Shown: positions 33,920 through 43,813 of the stretch, piece by piece
Layout of the letters: the number at the start of each line of letters is the position of its first letter
Position numbering within the stretch: the first letter of the stretch is position 1
Assembly (NCBI GenBank): GCA_003024175.1
Contig: MDYQ01000078.1
Location: 1-64,000 of the forward strand
Source: Planoprotostelium fungivorum
Lineage: Eukaryota; Evosea; Variosea; Cavosteliida; Cavosteliaceae
Reading direction: 5' to 3'
DNA length: 64,000 nucleotides
Translations under genes and position numbers: made by a program
The notes under the pieces: generated by a model
Told to the model about the DNA's origin: nothing
Databases searched by the model: none
Seen by the model: the letters and a program-made list of their open reading frames with translations, nothing else

Positions 33920-35915
33920 TCAAAACAGGAGGTAGCCTGCACAAACCATCGACACAATGGAGGTCACAGCTGAGAACACAGTACAAGCAGAATTGGAGAC
34001 GTTTCCAGCGTTAGTTGCTTGCTGAGTGCTTGTGGAGTTGCCTTGGGCTCCAGTGGCAGTGTTGGTGCCTTGAGTTCCAATGGCAGTGTTGGTGCCCTGA
34101 ATTCCGGTGGCAGTGTTGGTGCCTTGCTGTGTGCCGGTCTGGCTGTTGGTGACATTTGCAGCGGGGTTCTCGATGGACAGAGGGAATCTGAAGGTGTTGA
34201 GAGGGTCCCAGGCGGCCTTCAACTGTCCTTCTCTTCAGCCATCCACTCACTCGCTCTTATCCCACCTGTTTCAACTTGGAATAAGCGGAGCCGTAGTACT
34301 TGTCCTGCCAGTCGACCAACAGCGGATCGGCGTAGTTTTGGTAAGCCTCCCACGTGTTCTTATGTTGTCATCAGTTCCATTCGCTTCGTCTCCTCTCACC
34401 TGTTCGGTCAGAGCCAGCGACATGTTGGTAAGGAACGAGTAACCGAAATCGATTGGGAACGAATCAGATGCGCCGACGAAGCTGTACAGTTGAACGTTGA
34501 ACGATGCCTTTCTGTGGACGAACGAGGTGGAGTCCACAGGAACAGCATTGATGGCAGACTGGTTGCCTCCCCAGTAGCCGATCTCGGTGAAGGCGTGAGT
34601 GAGGTTCTGATGCAACAGAAAGTTGACGTAGTTGGACACTTGCTCCTGAGTTAGAGTGACAGATTCAGGGATGGTGACGGATTTGGCGTAAAAGTTGTCG
34701 TTGTAATCTGGTTCACTGGCGGTGTAGTTGGGGTTACCATCGTATGCGGATACCTGTAGAGAGTTCAGACATTGACGACGAGGTGCTCGTGACGTCACCT
34801 GCAAGAGAAAATCTTGGTAGTTGTTGTATTCTTGCGTGATGTTGGCATCGTTGGGTGGTGCAGTCGCGTTCACAGAGTGGAGGAGGGGATCGATCCACTT
34901 GTGCATCTACAACGAGTCAGTGGCCGTTCTTGATGTCTCCTCTCACCTCCTGAGCAGATCCCAAATAAGAACCGAAGAAGCCGTAGAAGCCGAGACCCGG
35001 TGATGGTGAATTCATAGTGAGGGTGAGTCCCAATTCAGCGGGGAGGGTGAGAGATTGCGTCCAGTTCTGGTAAGCCAAGATGGCGTGAGTGACTTGGTCT
35101 GCAGTCTGGTTGATGTAACCATAGAAGAAGACGGTGGCCTTGGGGGGAGCGTCTTGGTACTGTACGACACATCAGATGAGATCGATGGTAGTGAACCAAC
35201 CTTGAAGACGAAGAGGGTGACGACTCCGAAACTGGGTCCAGCACCTCGAATGGCGTAGAAGAGATCGGAGTTGAGGGTGGCGGAACAGTTGACGATGGTT
35301 CCATTACCGAGGACAACTTCGGCGCTGACCAAGTTGTCCAACAACATTCCCCACTTTCTCGACTGGAATCCATAACCTCCTCCCGTGGTGTGACCTCCGA
35401 CCTGCACGTAATCATCAACTTTTGGACATGATAAGACTGTTATGTCCACTCACTCCGACGTAGGGAGAGGTTCCGTGAGGTAAAGTTCCGTTAACGGTGG
35501 CCAGTGCCACGTCGATTCCACCCATGCGAGATCCACCTCCGACGCTCACAAGGTGATTGGCGGAATCAATCGTGATGGAAGTCATACGTTGAAGGTCCAC
35601 AACGACGGCTCCGTCGTTGCCTCCATATCCGTTGGTAGCGTAAGAGTGTCTTCCGCACAAGCTGACAGTAGCAAGTCCTCGAGAAGATGCACATTTCAAG
35701 ATCTGTGACACCTGCTGCGTGTTGTTGGGAGTGAAGATGGCCGCTGGTTGAGGCTGAATTCTCAGGTTGTATGGAAAGTACTCGTCAGAGCCGTAGACAT
35801 AACTTGTCCTTCCACTAGTGGGGAAGAAGACAGAGATGTTCGAGTTGTTGGTCAGGCATGAATTGTCGGCAGCGACAGCAGCCAGAAGACAGAGCAACGG
35901 AAGGAGGTACCGCAT
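33920..35915 (-). CDS. Secreted berberine-bridge-type FAD-linked oxidase with C-terminal anchor
   Basis: A flavin oxidase of the BBE/VAO family, which oxidises sugars or small aromatics with O2. The start at 35915 gives a signal peptide (MRYLLPLLCLLAAVAADNS). The FAD domain reads PQPAAIFTPNNTQQVSQILK, then CGRHSYATNGYGG, whose His is the expected 8-alpha covalent FAD anchor. It continues VVVDLQRMTSI, YVGVGGHTTGGGYGFQSRKW and LFYAIRGAGPSFGVVT. The second covalent residue of classic BBEs, a Cys shortly before VGVGG, is replaced here (HGTSPYVGVGG), so FAD is probably bound by one bond. Substrate-domain motifs include NQSAINAVPVDSTSFVHRK. The C-terminal SAYSKLKQVKAAWDPLNTF is typical, and is followed by three 9-residue GTNTATGxQ repeats and a hydrophobic end (SAVTSIVSMVCAGYLLF), suggesting a GPI or membrane anchor. 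The stop is at 33920. One intron carries an ATCTACAACGAGTC module at 34905. Confidence 0.9.
34041..34121 (-). repeat. 27-bp tandem repeat (three copies) coding for a 9-residue linker
   Basis: Units at 34041-34067, 34068-34094 and 34095-34121 share GGCAGTGTTGGTG and encode Gly-Thr-Asn-Thr-Ala-type repeats in the FAD-oxidase C-terminus. Copies differ at only a few bases, so this is a recent in-frame expansion. The product is a flexible, probably O-glycosylated stalk. Confidence 0.9.
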
Positions 35916-36241
35916 GGTTTTGATTTTGCGGTCTCTGAAAGAATGGAAGAGACGGAATCTAATCTCACCTTCTTGCGATGCACGGTAATAAACGCTGTCA
36001 ATTATAGCTCTTAACGTAGATCCCAGATAAGGCCGAAAATGCGTAAGGTGCTCATTATCATTTCTATCTCGCGGTCTAAGGCCTTACCCGTTCTCAAATC
36101 GTCAAGCGTGCCCCAATTATGTAATAGAGCCTATGGGCTGGAGGCTGTAGCCTATAGGCTTATCACCTCAGCTGCGATTCTCGACCTCGCAGTATCAGAA
36201 GCACTTCTGCTCAGATCATTCGACGATATTTATGTCCATCT
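35916..36241. other. Intergenic: FAD oxidase promoter and peptidyl-tRNA hydrolase 3' end
   Basis: Two minus-strand genes are in tandem. Near 36127-36165 an imperfect inverted repeat (AGCCTATGGGCT / AGCCTATAGGCT) is visible, each half itself nearly palindromic. Otherwise nothing coding is seen. Confidence 0.4.
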
Positions 36242-37064
36242 TTATAGCAGTTTCAAATGTCTCGTAATTGAATCGATCCTCTCCACCGTATCTGAAAACT
36301 TTCAGTGGGTGATCACCGTCATATAGAGGACGAACCTGGTCCCAGAGCCATCACAGTCTTTGTCCCGGAGGCCACTTGAGTCCTGCCAGCGTCCATCACA
36401 ACATGTGTCAGTATTCCGAGAGTTCTCGCCTTCTTTTGTATGTCCATCCTGTTTTCTCGTTCAGTCCAAGTCAAAGAATGATTCGATGCGTGAAGATGAT
36501 GGTATGATGGACACACATGTCTTTCTCAGATTGAACTTTGACGGCGATCTTTGCTTGACCTCCTCTCGTCCATCTCTTCAACACATCGGGATTCTCTTCT
36601 CAAGATTAGACGATCGATTGACGTCATACCGTGATTCCCACTCTTTATGGCTTGTTTGTAGGCACCCAACGTAGCATGACCCACTTGAGCCGTTATCTTA
36701 CCGTTGCCCATCTTCAGATCGGTTCGAACGAGAAACAGCTATATGAGAATCATCCACCGTCATTGATTTCGACTTACAAGTTTATAAAAGGTAATAGGAT
36801 AGAATAAGGACAGAAATCGCATGAAGAGGTATCGAATGACAAAGGCTATTCCGTCCATATCTGAAGAATTCAATCACCCACCATCTTGTGCGGTTCGATA
36901 TCGTCTTCGTCATCCGACAGAGGTTCAAAAAGCTCACCATCGTCTTCTTCGTCTGAAGAATTCGCAGATGATCGATTCTGGGTGGCATATCGATTGGCTA
37001 AAGTCCATCCCAGAACGAAAGATGCGGTGACACCCACAGCCGTCAATACTGCTACGTGGCTCAT
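36242..37064 (-). CDS. PTRH2: Peptidyl-tRNA hydrolase 2 (Bit1-like, membrane-anchored)
   Basis: Releases peptides from prematurely dropped peptidyl-tRNAs. The start at 37064 gives a hydrophobic N-terminus (MSHVAVLTAVGVTASFVLGW) that acts as a membrane anchor or mitochondrial signal in this family. An acidic linker follows (SSDEEDDGELFEPLSDDEDD), then the catalytic domain: VRTDLKMGNGKITAQVGHA, TLGAYKQAIKSG, LKRWTRGGQAKIAVKVQSE, DIQKKARTLGILTHVVMDAG, RTQVASGTKTVMALGP, ERIDSITRHLKLL. The last exon was chosen by splicing GTTCGTC...GTTTTCAG, a 44-nt intron that restores the universal C-terminus ending in KLL. Without it the protein would stop at SSSI. The stop TAA is at 36242-36244. Length is about 190 residues, as expected. 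Confidence 0.9.
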
Positions 37065-37416
37065 CTCTCAAGTGTCTGACGGTTTGTGGGACATCGGACA
37101 TGATCGCCAGGGTGTAGACGAAGACGCGATCTATTTGAAATCTTGATCGTTGGAAACTTCGCATGCGTTGCCGTCCACAAGAGGAGACGCACTATTTCCA
37201 TGCGATGCTACGTGAGCTACCCTCTTCATAAGTACCACTCACGCACAACCACCACCCCACGCACGCACGCACGTTTAACGCACGACTTCCAATGTATCAT
37301 TCGAATCGACGTGAGCTATCTGAACCTCATATACTTTGATCTGAACTCTCTCAGCCTCAATTCTCTTCTTCCTTTTAATCATCTCAACGGTATCTTCCCA
37401 ACACATCTATGATGTC
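37065..37416. promoter_or_regulatory. Divergent promoter region with a CACG microsatellite
   Basis: Outward-facing starts of peptidyl-tRNA hydrolase (-) and the gene at 37417 (+) share 352 bp. A CACGCACGCACGCACG run lies near 37258-37272, with a further CGCACGAC copy just after. Such a run could form Z-DNA or bind bHLH-type factors (CACG half sites), which is inference. A CTCATATACTTTG stretch lies about 85 bp before the plus-strand start. Confidence 0.4.
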
Positions 37417-38162
37417 ATGGATTACGGCTGGAATCCCCATACAGGCTATGCTATGGACCAATACCAAGCAGGCTACAGTGCCAGCATGCACAGCTCTGTC
37501 TTCGGTGACATCATGGAGAGCACGGGCGTCTTGTCCACCACCACCTACGCACATTCGATCTCGATAGGAGGTGGAAACATGGGAGACATCATCGTTGCCG
37601 GTCAAGACAATTACAAGCCATCTCTATGTGTCCCCGGCTCTGTCTGTACTGTGATGCAGGTACATCGATGAAGATCCGATCAAAGATTGACCTCTCTCAG
37701 GTCCTCTTAGAAGCATCTGATTCTAGACATGTCATCCACTCTCTCAGCAACAACAGTCACACCTTCGAGTTAAACCAAGTGTCTGAGATCTCCATGAAAC
37801 TCCCGGACGGCTACAAGATCCTTCCCGCCATCAGGTGCACCTCACCTTCTAAATCTTCATCGTCCCAAATGATCATCCTCTCGATCATCCTCTGAATCAT
37901 GCACAGCTCTTCCGAGCAGCCCGTCATCGGCTTCCATCTGAACGCCAAATCCGACTTCTCCTTCGCTGTGGAGTCCGTCTACTTCAGCCCCAGCGTAAAG
38001 CCTCAGAATCCCAGGGCCACCGTTACTATCTTCCGGGTCAACCCTAGACTGCAATCTTTCGAGAGACTGATGACCTACTACGATCGTCAATCGGGTAGAG
38101 TGGCTGCTTACCTGGGCACGGGTTCCACTGGCTCTTACGTCTTTGGAGAATCTACTTTTTGA
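37417..38162 (+). CDS. Unrecognised about 200-residue protein
   Basis: I do not recognise it. Three exons join cleanly: MDYGWNPHTGYAMDQYQAGY through PGSVCTVMQ; VLLEASDSRHVIHSLSNNSH through GYKILPAI; and SSEQPVIGFHLNAKSDFSFA through GSTGSYVFGESTF before the TGA at 38160-38162. The introns are 40 and 70-odd nt, GTACATC...CAG and GTGCACC...CAG. The first 60 residues are rich in Gly, Tyr, Met and Ser with no signal peptide. The rest alternates polar and hydrophobic residues like a beta-sandwich (FELNQVSEISMKLPDG, ATVTIFRVNPRLQSFERL). A discoidin- or scramblase-like fold was considered, but no diagnostic motif is present. Even codon use and clean splicing make it a real gene. Confidence 0.7.
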
Positions 38163-38312
38163 TGTCCCTGCATAAACCTATAGATGATTCACCTCTGTTT
38201 AAATGTGCGCGTTTGGAATATTAGCCGCCTTGTGGATCGATGCAAATACAAACTGCCTCCATCATTCACAGATGGATGACGAGATATGAAGACTCATTCT
38301 TAACCTCAATAT

Positions 38313-39003
38313 TTATACAAAAATCTGTGACAAGAAGTCCAAACTCCCTTCGTCCTGATTCGCTTCTTCGAAGAGTATCTCTTCGAAAGATATCTCTTGG
38401 AAGGATGCCGGCGTCTGGGGGAGCATCAATGCTCCCTGCATCCCGTCATCCCTGTACATCTGAACTCGCTTCTTTGAACGATACTTTCTGCAGAGTGGAT
38501 CAGAACGGGCGCAGACAGCAGCCACCTCACCTCCTTCTGCCCTGCTGAGCTCCCTCGGGGAAATTGTAAGGCTTCGACGCCACTTTCATCTTTGTAGGGC
38601 AATGATCCACAGATTTTCCCCCTTGTATCAGATGGAAAGTGATGGTCATTTCGGTGGGTTTGTTGGTGCCTGACCGACGGACAGGTGGTGATGCGTCATC
38701 CTTCTCAAAGAAGGAGTCACGTAGTGGTACCTTGAGGTTGCGGAGGTCTGTGATGCGCCACTCGTCCCCTTGAGCTGCCCTCAGACTCCTCTTCGATACC
38801 ACTTTTTTTCCAAGGGCCTCGAAGACGACGTAGAGTGAAAGTTCGCCGCAGATGGAAGTTCTGTATGCATACTTGGGCCACGATCCGTGGTCATCCTGCA
38901 GCTCCTTGCCCCAACACTGGTAGCAGCTGGGACCAGAGATGAATCGGAGAGCCGCCGATGGTGCGGGAGGTGTCTCGACAGGTTCGAGGTACAGTGTGCT
39001 CAT
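38313..39003 (-). CDS. Unrecognised about 215-residue protein with basic patch
   Basis: I do not recognise it. The start at 39003 gives MSTLYLEPVETPPAPSAALR; then CYQCWGKELQDDHGSWPKYA (a CxxC pair), CGELSLYVVFEALGKKVVSK, WRITDLRNLKVPLRDSFFEK and MTITFHLIQGGKSVDHCPTK. One intron of about 43 nt (GTGAGGTGGC...CTGCAG) joins GAQQGRR to KYRSKKRVQMYRDDGMQ, giving a basic patch. The acidic C-terminus reads EISFEEILFEEANQDEG and stops at 38313. The layout (folded domain with spaced Cys/His, then a basic stretch, then an acidic tail) would suit a DNA-binding regulator, loosely like Rel or p53-type beta-sandwich factors. No diagnostic motif supports that, so it stays open. Confidence 0.65.
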
Positions 39004-39698
39004 CTGGAATGCACCTTCTTCGTGTGACTGGTACGAATCCATACCCTTTGTTTATGCTCCTTCGTCCTCGCAGAGCTTCTCCTTCTTCAGAAACAGCTCC
39101 GATGTCTCCTCTCTCGGGTTACTATGGAGGTAATCACCCTGTTGTTCACCATTTTGAAGAGGCGTCCCACAATCCACGCTTGACAGGAGCCCTCATTCTG
39201 CGGAAACGGCTTCAGGGTGAATCTTTGAGAGTCCTAAGGCACCTCTTGACACGAAAGAGTGCGTCTGATGTGTCTCTGTGACGCGAACATGTGGATCCAT
39301 AGAGCCTTCAACGAAGGTGGTTCTACATTTAAGAGTTGTCTTTACGAAGAATGGCCGAATTCTCCTATGATAATGCCATTCTGAAGAAGGCCATCCTCGA
39401 AATGCAGGATGTCCGCAGCGGTGCGTGCACATGTACAATAAATTTTGTCATCAATTCGGGGTTTATTCAACATCGAGATGACGACGCGATTACCTGACAC
39501 AAGACAGGAGGAACTTGAGTCAGTATACATCGCCGCCTTCCTTTTTAATTGCACAGTCGGTTCGACGGGATTTCGATCATCATCGTGCGGGGCGGCCTTG
39601 AAAACTCACAGACAAAACCTGTCACCTGACGCAAGTAAAGAAGGAGGTGACAAACAACATACGAACAACAGACGACGCGAAATAGAAATCAGAGAGTG
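39004..39698. other. Divergent spacer before 6PGDH
   Basis: This 695-bp region holds the promoters of the unrecognised minus-strand gene and of 6-phosphogluconate dehydrogenase, and perhaps the small gene listed separately at 39351. A plus-strand frame at 38958-39281 overlaps the first exon of the minus gene and has no recognisable content. Confidence 0.35.
39351..39601 (+). CDS. Possible small two-exon gene (about 60 residues), unrecognised
   Basis: An ATG at 39351 opens MAEFSYDNAILKKAILEMQD and would be read to VRS. A GTGCGTGCAC...GACACAAG intron of about 85 nt joins it to DRRNLSQYTSPPSFLIAQSV and a stop at 39599-39601. The first exon looks like an amphipathic helix. The intron is AT-rich, as introns here are, and the frame stays open, but the gene is too short for certainty and the 3' splice site is weak. 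It may be nothing. Confidence 0.3.
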
Positions 39699-41601
39699 AT
39701 GACGCAAGAGATGGATCACATTGGCATCATAGGTGCAGGCTCGATGGGTCTAAACATGAGCCTTTTATTCGCAGACCACGACATTCGAGTGAGACGGTCC
39801 GGACTTACGTTTGGGCTCATCTTCCAATCAGGTATCTGTCTTCGATGTGTCCGGGAAGAACATCGACCAACTCCACGACCTCCTCGAGTCAGACGAGAAA
39901 CAGAGAAAATTCGTCACAGGCTACAAGGAGTTGAAAGATTTCATGAACAGTTTCAAAGGAGAGAAGACACTTCTTCTCAGTCTGACTCACGGCAAGCCAG
40001 TCGATGAAGTACGTGATGATCTTCCATCTTGAACTTACTCTGACATCAACACAGGTACTGTCCAAATTGAGGGAATACCTGAAGAAGGGAGATACCATCA
40101 TCGATGGAGGTAACGAATGGTACCTCGAGACAGAGAGGAGACAGAAGGAGATGAAGGACATCGGTGTGGGATATATCGGCACGGGTGTCAGCGGTGGCTA
40201 CCAATCCGCTCGCCGTGGTCCCTCTCTCAGCCCCGGCGGTGATCGGTGACCTTTTATTTCATTTTATTGTTCTCAAGCCCGCAGGGTCGCCTACGACAAA
40301 GTCAAGCATCTCTTGGAGAAGATCGCCGCCAGAGATGGAGATGCACCGTGCGTCGACTACGTCGGCGTCGGAGGATCTGGCCACTACGTCAAGATGGTTC
40401 ACAACGGTATCGAACAGGGCATGCTGTCCATCACCTCTGAAGCTCATGAGATCATGAAGAGCGTCCTCGGTTTCTCTCACGAGAGGATCGCCAGGGTGAG
40501 CTATCTTTCCGTTTCATTCTGATGAGACATCAGACGTTCACGGAATGGAACTCCCACGGACCCCTCCGGAACAATTTTTTGGTCCGCATCTGTGGAGAGA
40601 TCGCGGCCAGGAAGGATGACAAGGACAAGTTCATCGTGGACGTGATAGAAGATAGAGTCGTTCAAGACAGTGATGCTTCAGAGGGCACCGGCGTGTGGAC
40701 TGTCAAAGAGGCAGGAGAGCGCCACGTACCTTGTCCGACCATCACGTCGGCCCACTTCTTACGCACTGCATCCGCCCACCGTGACGACCGAGAGAAGGTG
40801 AGATGTTGTCGAGTTTTCATCGGATTTTCGTATTGACAGGTGTTGTAGATACACGAACAGTGGAAGAAAATAAGAGACGAACCGAAGCAAACGATCGAGG
40901 CCCCAGAGAGGATCGTGGAGCTGCTGGAATCTGCCGTTCACGCTGGTTTTTTGGCGAGTTTCATCCAGGTGAGATGATGAGAAATGTTGGCCAATGTAAG
41001 TCGTTGTAGAGGGAATCCTGACGGTAGTAGGGAATGAACCTCGTGGCACAGGCGAGCATCGACTTTGGTTGGAAGCTGCACTTACCTACCATCCTCAAAG
41101 TATGGAGAAATGGATGCATCATCGAAGCAGAGTACATCAATCAGGTGAGATATTCACCCGCGTGGATTTCCATTCACCGTATGATCCGATGACAAAATAC
41201 GTGAGATTTCGAATGAATTAACGGATTTAAGGTTTTATCCGAAGCTTTCGCAGATCAGTCCAAGGGCAGCGAACCCCTTCGTCACGTAGCTACCTCACCC
41301 AGAGTACGACATCATACCCTCCCTCATGACATCTCACTCACCTCTCCAGATCGCCCAGGAGATCAACGATAGCTACTCTGCCCTCCGACGTATCGTACTC
41401 ATCGCTTTACACCAAGACGCACACGTTCCCGCCCTCTCTGCTTCTCTGGAATACTTCAAATACGAAGCTTCTCTTCACCTCCCCACGGCCTTCATGGAAG
41501 CACAGTTGGATTACTTTGGAGGTCACAGCTACGATCTGGTCTCTGAAGATAATCTCAAGATCGAGAAGGGTCACCATCACACGGAGTGGAAGAAGCCATA
41601 A
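39699..41601 (+). CDS. PGD: 6-phosphogluconate dehydrogenase, decarboxylating
   Basis: Oxidises 6-phosphogluconate to ribulose 5-phosphate with NADP+, the second oxidative step of the pentose phosphate pathway, in the cytosol. The N-terminal Rossmann motif reads HIGIIGAGSMGLNMSLLFAD. Then come GDTIIDGGNEWYLETERRQ, IGTGVSGGYQSARRGPSL and the catalytic helix VGGSGHYVKMVHNGIEQGML (catalytic Lys in the HxVKMVHNGIE run). The C-terminal domain has FTEWNSHGPLRNNFLVRI, DASEGTGVWTVKEAGERHVP, VWRNGCIIEAEYINQ and LEYFKYEASLHLPTAFMEAQ, ending YFGGHSYDLVSEDN and EWKKP at 41601. The start used is the ATG at 39699 (MTQEMDHIG); the ATG at 39711 is the alternative. Several loops differ from animal enzymes, but all substrate motifs are present. 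Introns of 40-70 nt include one (40246-40284) with the TTTTATTTCATTTTATT module. Confidence 0.95.
40252..40268 (+). repeat. Intron U-rich module TTTTATTTCATTTTATT
   Basis: In the 6PGDH intron that splits the codon after SPGGD and resumes at VAYDKVKHLL. The module starts five or six nt after the 5' GT. It is the same 17-mer as on the minus strand at 27059, here on the plus strand because the gene is plus. Confidence 0.9.
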
Positions 41602-41683
41602 ATGTGGAGAAAATCTTTGGTGGTCTACAATCGCTCTTTTATGTGGTTTTCGCATGAACGTTTGTGTGCGCTATTCCTTGGAT

Positions 41684-41727
41684 ATCTTCATCTCACCTCA
41701 TAGCCGGCTATGAGGTGAGATGAAGAT
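41684..41727. repeat. Perfect 44-bp palindrome (22-bp arms, no loop)
   Basis: The left arm begins ATCTTCATCTCACC at 41684 and the centre is GCC|GGC at 41705/41706. The right arm is its exact reverse complement, ending GGTGAGATGAAGAT at 41727. There is no mismatch. It lies between convergent genes about 80 bp after the 6PGDH stop. Possible roles are a bidirectional terminator or hairpin in both 3' ends, a protein-binding site, or the scar of an inverted duplication. The outer arms contain GGTGAGAT, like a splice donor. Confidence 0.95.
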
Positions 41728-41892
41728 TCGGATGGTGGAAGAGCTTTCCACCAGCAGTGAGTCGCACGCTTCACATCTGACGTGAAAGATGATGACGCTG
41801 ATGCTAATGATGTAGGTGGGATCGTTCGAGATGGTGGGAGATGATCGTGATGTCCCATCATGCACATGATGACGACGATGCTTTCGATGCAA

Positions 41893-41907
41893 AATAAATA
41901 TTTATTT
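41893..41907. terminator. AT-rich palindrome with AATAAA on both strands
   Basis: AATAAATATTTATTT reads as a polyadenylation-type hexamer on either strand. It lies 20-35 bp past the P2X stop codon, where a poly(A) signal is expected. This is inferred from sequence and position only. Confidence 0.5.
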
Positions 41908-41926
41908 CGCCAAGACAAAAATGTTC

Positions 41927-43497
41927 TCAGACGGGGAGAGCGGTCGAGCCGTAAGCGGGATCTTCCTTATCGCTCAAGAGAGACTCCTCTTCCGTCATCA
42001 TCAGTTTCTCTTGCTTCCTTCTGGCCTCCGTGAACTTGGCCTTCCTATCGACTCTTCAGCCTCTTGGCAGATCGTTAGACTCACGAATAGAAGCTCTTCT
42101 GTGGTAAGATATAGATGGCCAATAGATCCACCAGGGTCGTCGCGATGGATGTCAACACGAGACCGCTGACGATGGAGGCCAAGAGAGAAGGAAAGCTGAA
42201 GATTCCGATCTTGCCTGCCCCGCGTTCAGAATAAAACGACGGGAGATGATTTTAAAGGTTTACCGGTCTGAACGAAGACAATGTTGATGCCGTGACGGTT
42301 GACAGAGCGAGAGGGTGTGTCGGCGTCAAATTTCGTGGAGTCTAATCCAGTCATGGCTCTGACTGTGTAGCTGTTCGCGTCAGTCTTCCATCGAAGACTC
42401 TGTGACTCTCACTGGTATTTAAAGGCCTTTGTGTCGCTGTCCGTGTTGGCGTATTCGATGATGACCATGAGCTGCACTCCGTCGTAGCGGAGGGTTGAGT
42501 TGCTGCCGATCATGTTGGAGGGTGCTGCATGGATGTCATCGGGATGGTGTGATGTGTGAGTCACACACCGTCGAGGGTGTCGATATCGGCCAGTTGGAGG
42601 AGGTTTCTCAGGGAGATGCTGTCGAATTGTCTCTTCTGGAGGAGTTTCAGATAATGTCGAAGATAAAGAAGTCTTCACGTCTTTGATGGTTTGGTATTTG
42701 GTGCCGTTGGTGTATTCCCACACGGCCTTCATGTTGGTGCTCTTCTCCGTGAAATCTGAAGCCAAAGTGTAGATCGTGTGATCGATGGCGACCTGCATCA
42801 TTCAACATCATCTCTTCACATGATTTCACTCACAGTATAATCCTCAATGTTGGCCACGTAGTTACGCACGGTAGTTACGGATGGATCAGAAGTGTTCATG
42901 ATGCATCGCACGTCCGATTTGACGGTGGCGTCCTCGCAAGTAAAGTTGAGAGAAGTCATGTTCCTCGTGGACTCTTTGACTCGTGTGGTTAAGAAGAGAG
43001 GAGAAGTCTGGCCGGCAGGGAAACTAACATCTTCAGAGACACATTCCGTCTGTGTTGGCTCACGCGATGGTGGCCGCGCTCATGAAACCACAAGATAGGT
43101 TGGTTTTAGAAGTCGAATTCTGAGAGCAATAAGAGAGGGTGTCTAATGTCTGGAAGGCGATTGGCTGAGTTAAATGTCAGATGATGAAATGTGTAGGCGA
43201 AGAAATATGACCTCAGCCAAGGTAGCACGAACAGAGCCGACGGGAACCTTTCTTTGGGGTTAACGAAAAACGTAAGATGGAGACCTTACCTCGAATGAGA
43301 GATAGCCTCTCTTGTAATAGACCTGGTAGACTGCAGTCGTATTTGAGTGGGTTGATGCAAACGAAGGACACACCTAGCACGTAGATGATGATTCCGATCA
43401 TAAAGAGGTAGTGCAGGAAACCCAATCTCCAGTCAGCAATCTTGATGATCTTGACAGTCGAATAGCTGAAGAGGTCAGCTTTCATCGGGCCAGACAT
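41927..43497 (-). CDS. P2X-type ATP-gated cation channel
   Basis: A predicted trimeric two-TM channel, in the amoeba family known from contractile vacuoles and otherwise from animals. The start at 43497 gives ADLFSYSTVKIIKIADWRLG and TM1 (FLHYLFMIGIIIYVLGVS). After an intron comes YYKRGYLSFE, matching the K(K/R)GY stretch just past TM1 in P2X proteins. The ectodomain includes PLFLTTRVKESTRNMTSLNF, MNTSDPSVTTVRNYVANIED and YTVRAMTGLDSTKFDADT. TM2 follows NIVFVQTGKIGIFSFPSL as LLASIVSGLVLTSIATTLVD. The cytosolic tail is ARRKQEKLMMTEEESLLSDK, with stop at 41927-41929. The family's ectodomain disulfides look sparse (few Cys), as in protist members. An upstream start at 43586 (MPESVSSAYSTSSSRKLTTK) could splice in to replace the first six residues through a 30-nt intron. 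The chosen start is the conservative one. Confidence 0.85.
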
Positions 43498-43813
43498 CGC
43501 GATACGTACGAGAGCCAGCGATCCAGTTTCGTTGTCAGTTTCCTCGAAGAAGATGTGGAATAGGCGGACGACACCGACTCAGGCATGTTGCTGTTGGTAT
43601 GTTATCCTCGTGTTTTCTTACCTGTCAGGACTTCGGGTCTTCAATAAATTAGAATAAATGAGTCAGCCTTCTATGAATTTGTCGATTAGATAGCCCAGTC
43701 CTCACCTAGACGTCTTTCAGCTTTGTTGATGAACGAAGACGCAACTGTGAGATGTTGGTGCTGTGTCTTACGTTTTGTCGTGTTTGTAGATTGTTCACAA
43801 AATAGTGAGTGAT
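43498..43813. promoter_or_regulatory. Divergent promoter region of P2X and HGSNAT-like gene
   Basis: 316 bp between two outward starts. The 90 bp nearest P2X may contain an extra first exon (see P2X). The rest is AT-rich with ATAAATTAGAATAAATGAG-like sequence on the plus strand near 43643-43662. No other coding potential was found. Confidence 0.4.

Larger units (their letters stand above)
41602..41926. other. Convergent 3' spacer between 6PGDH and P2X
   Basis: 6PGDH ends at 41601 and P2X ends at 41927 on the other strand. No coding signal is visible. The spacer contains the 44-bp perfect palindrome listed separately, a GATGATG-rich stretch near 41790-41885, and AATAAATATTTATTT at 41893-41907, an AT-rich palindrome holding AATAAA on both strands. 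It probably serves as poly(A) signal for P2X and possibly 6PGDH. Confidence 0.55.
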
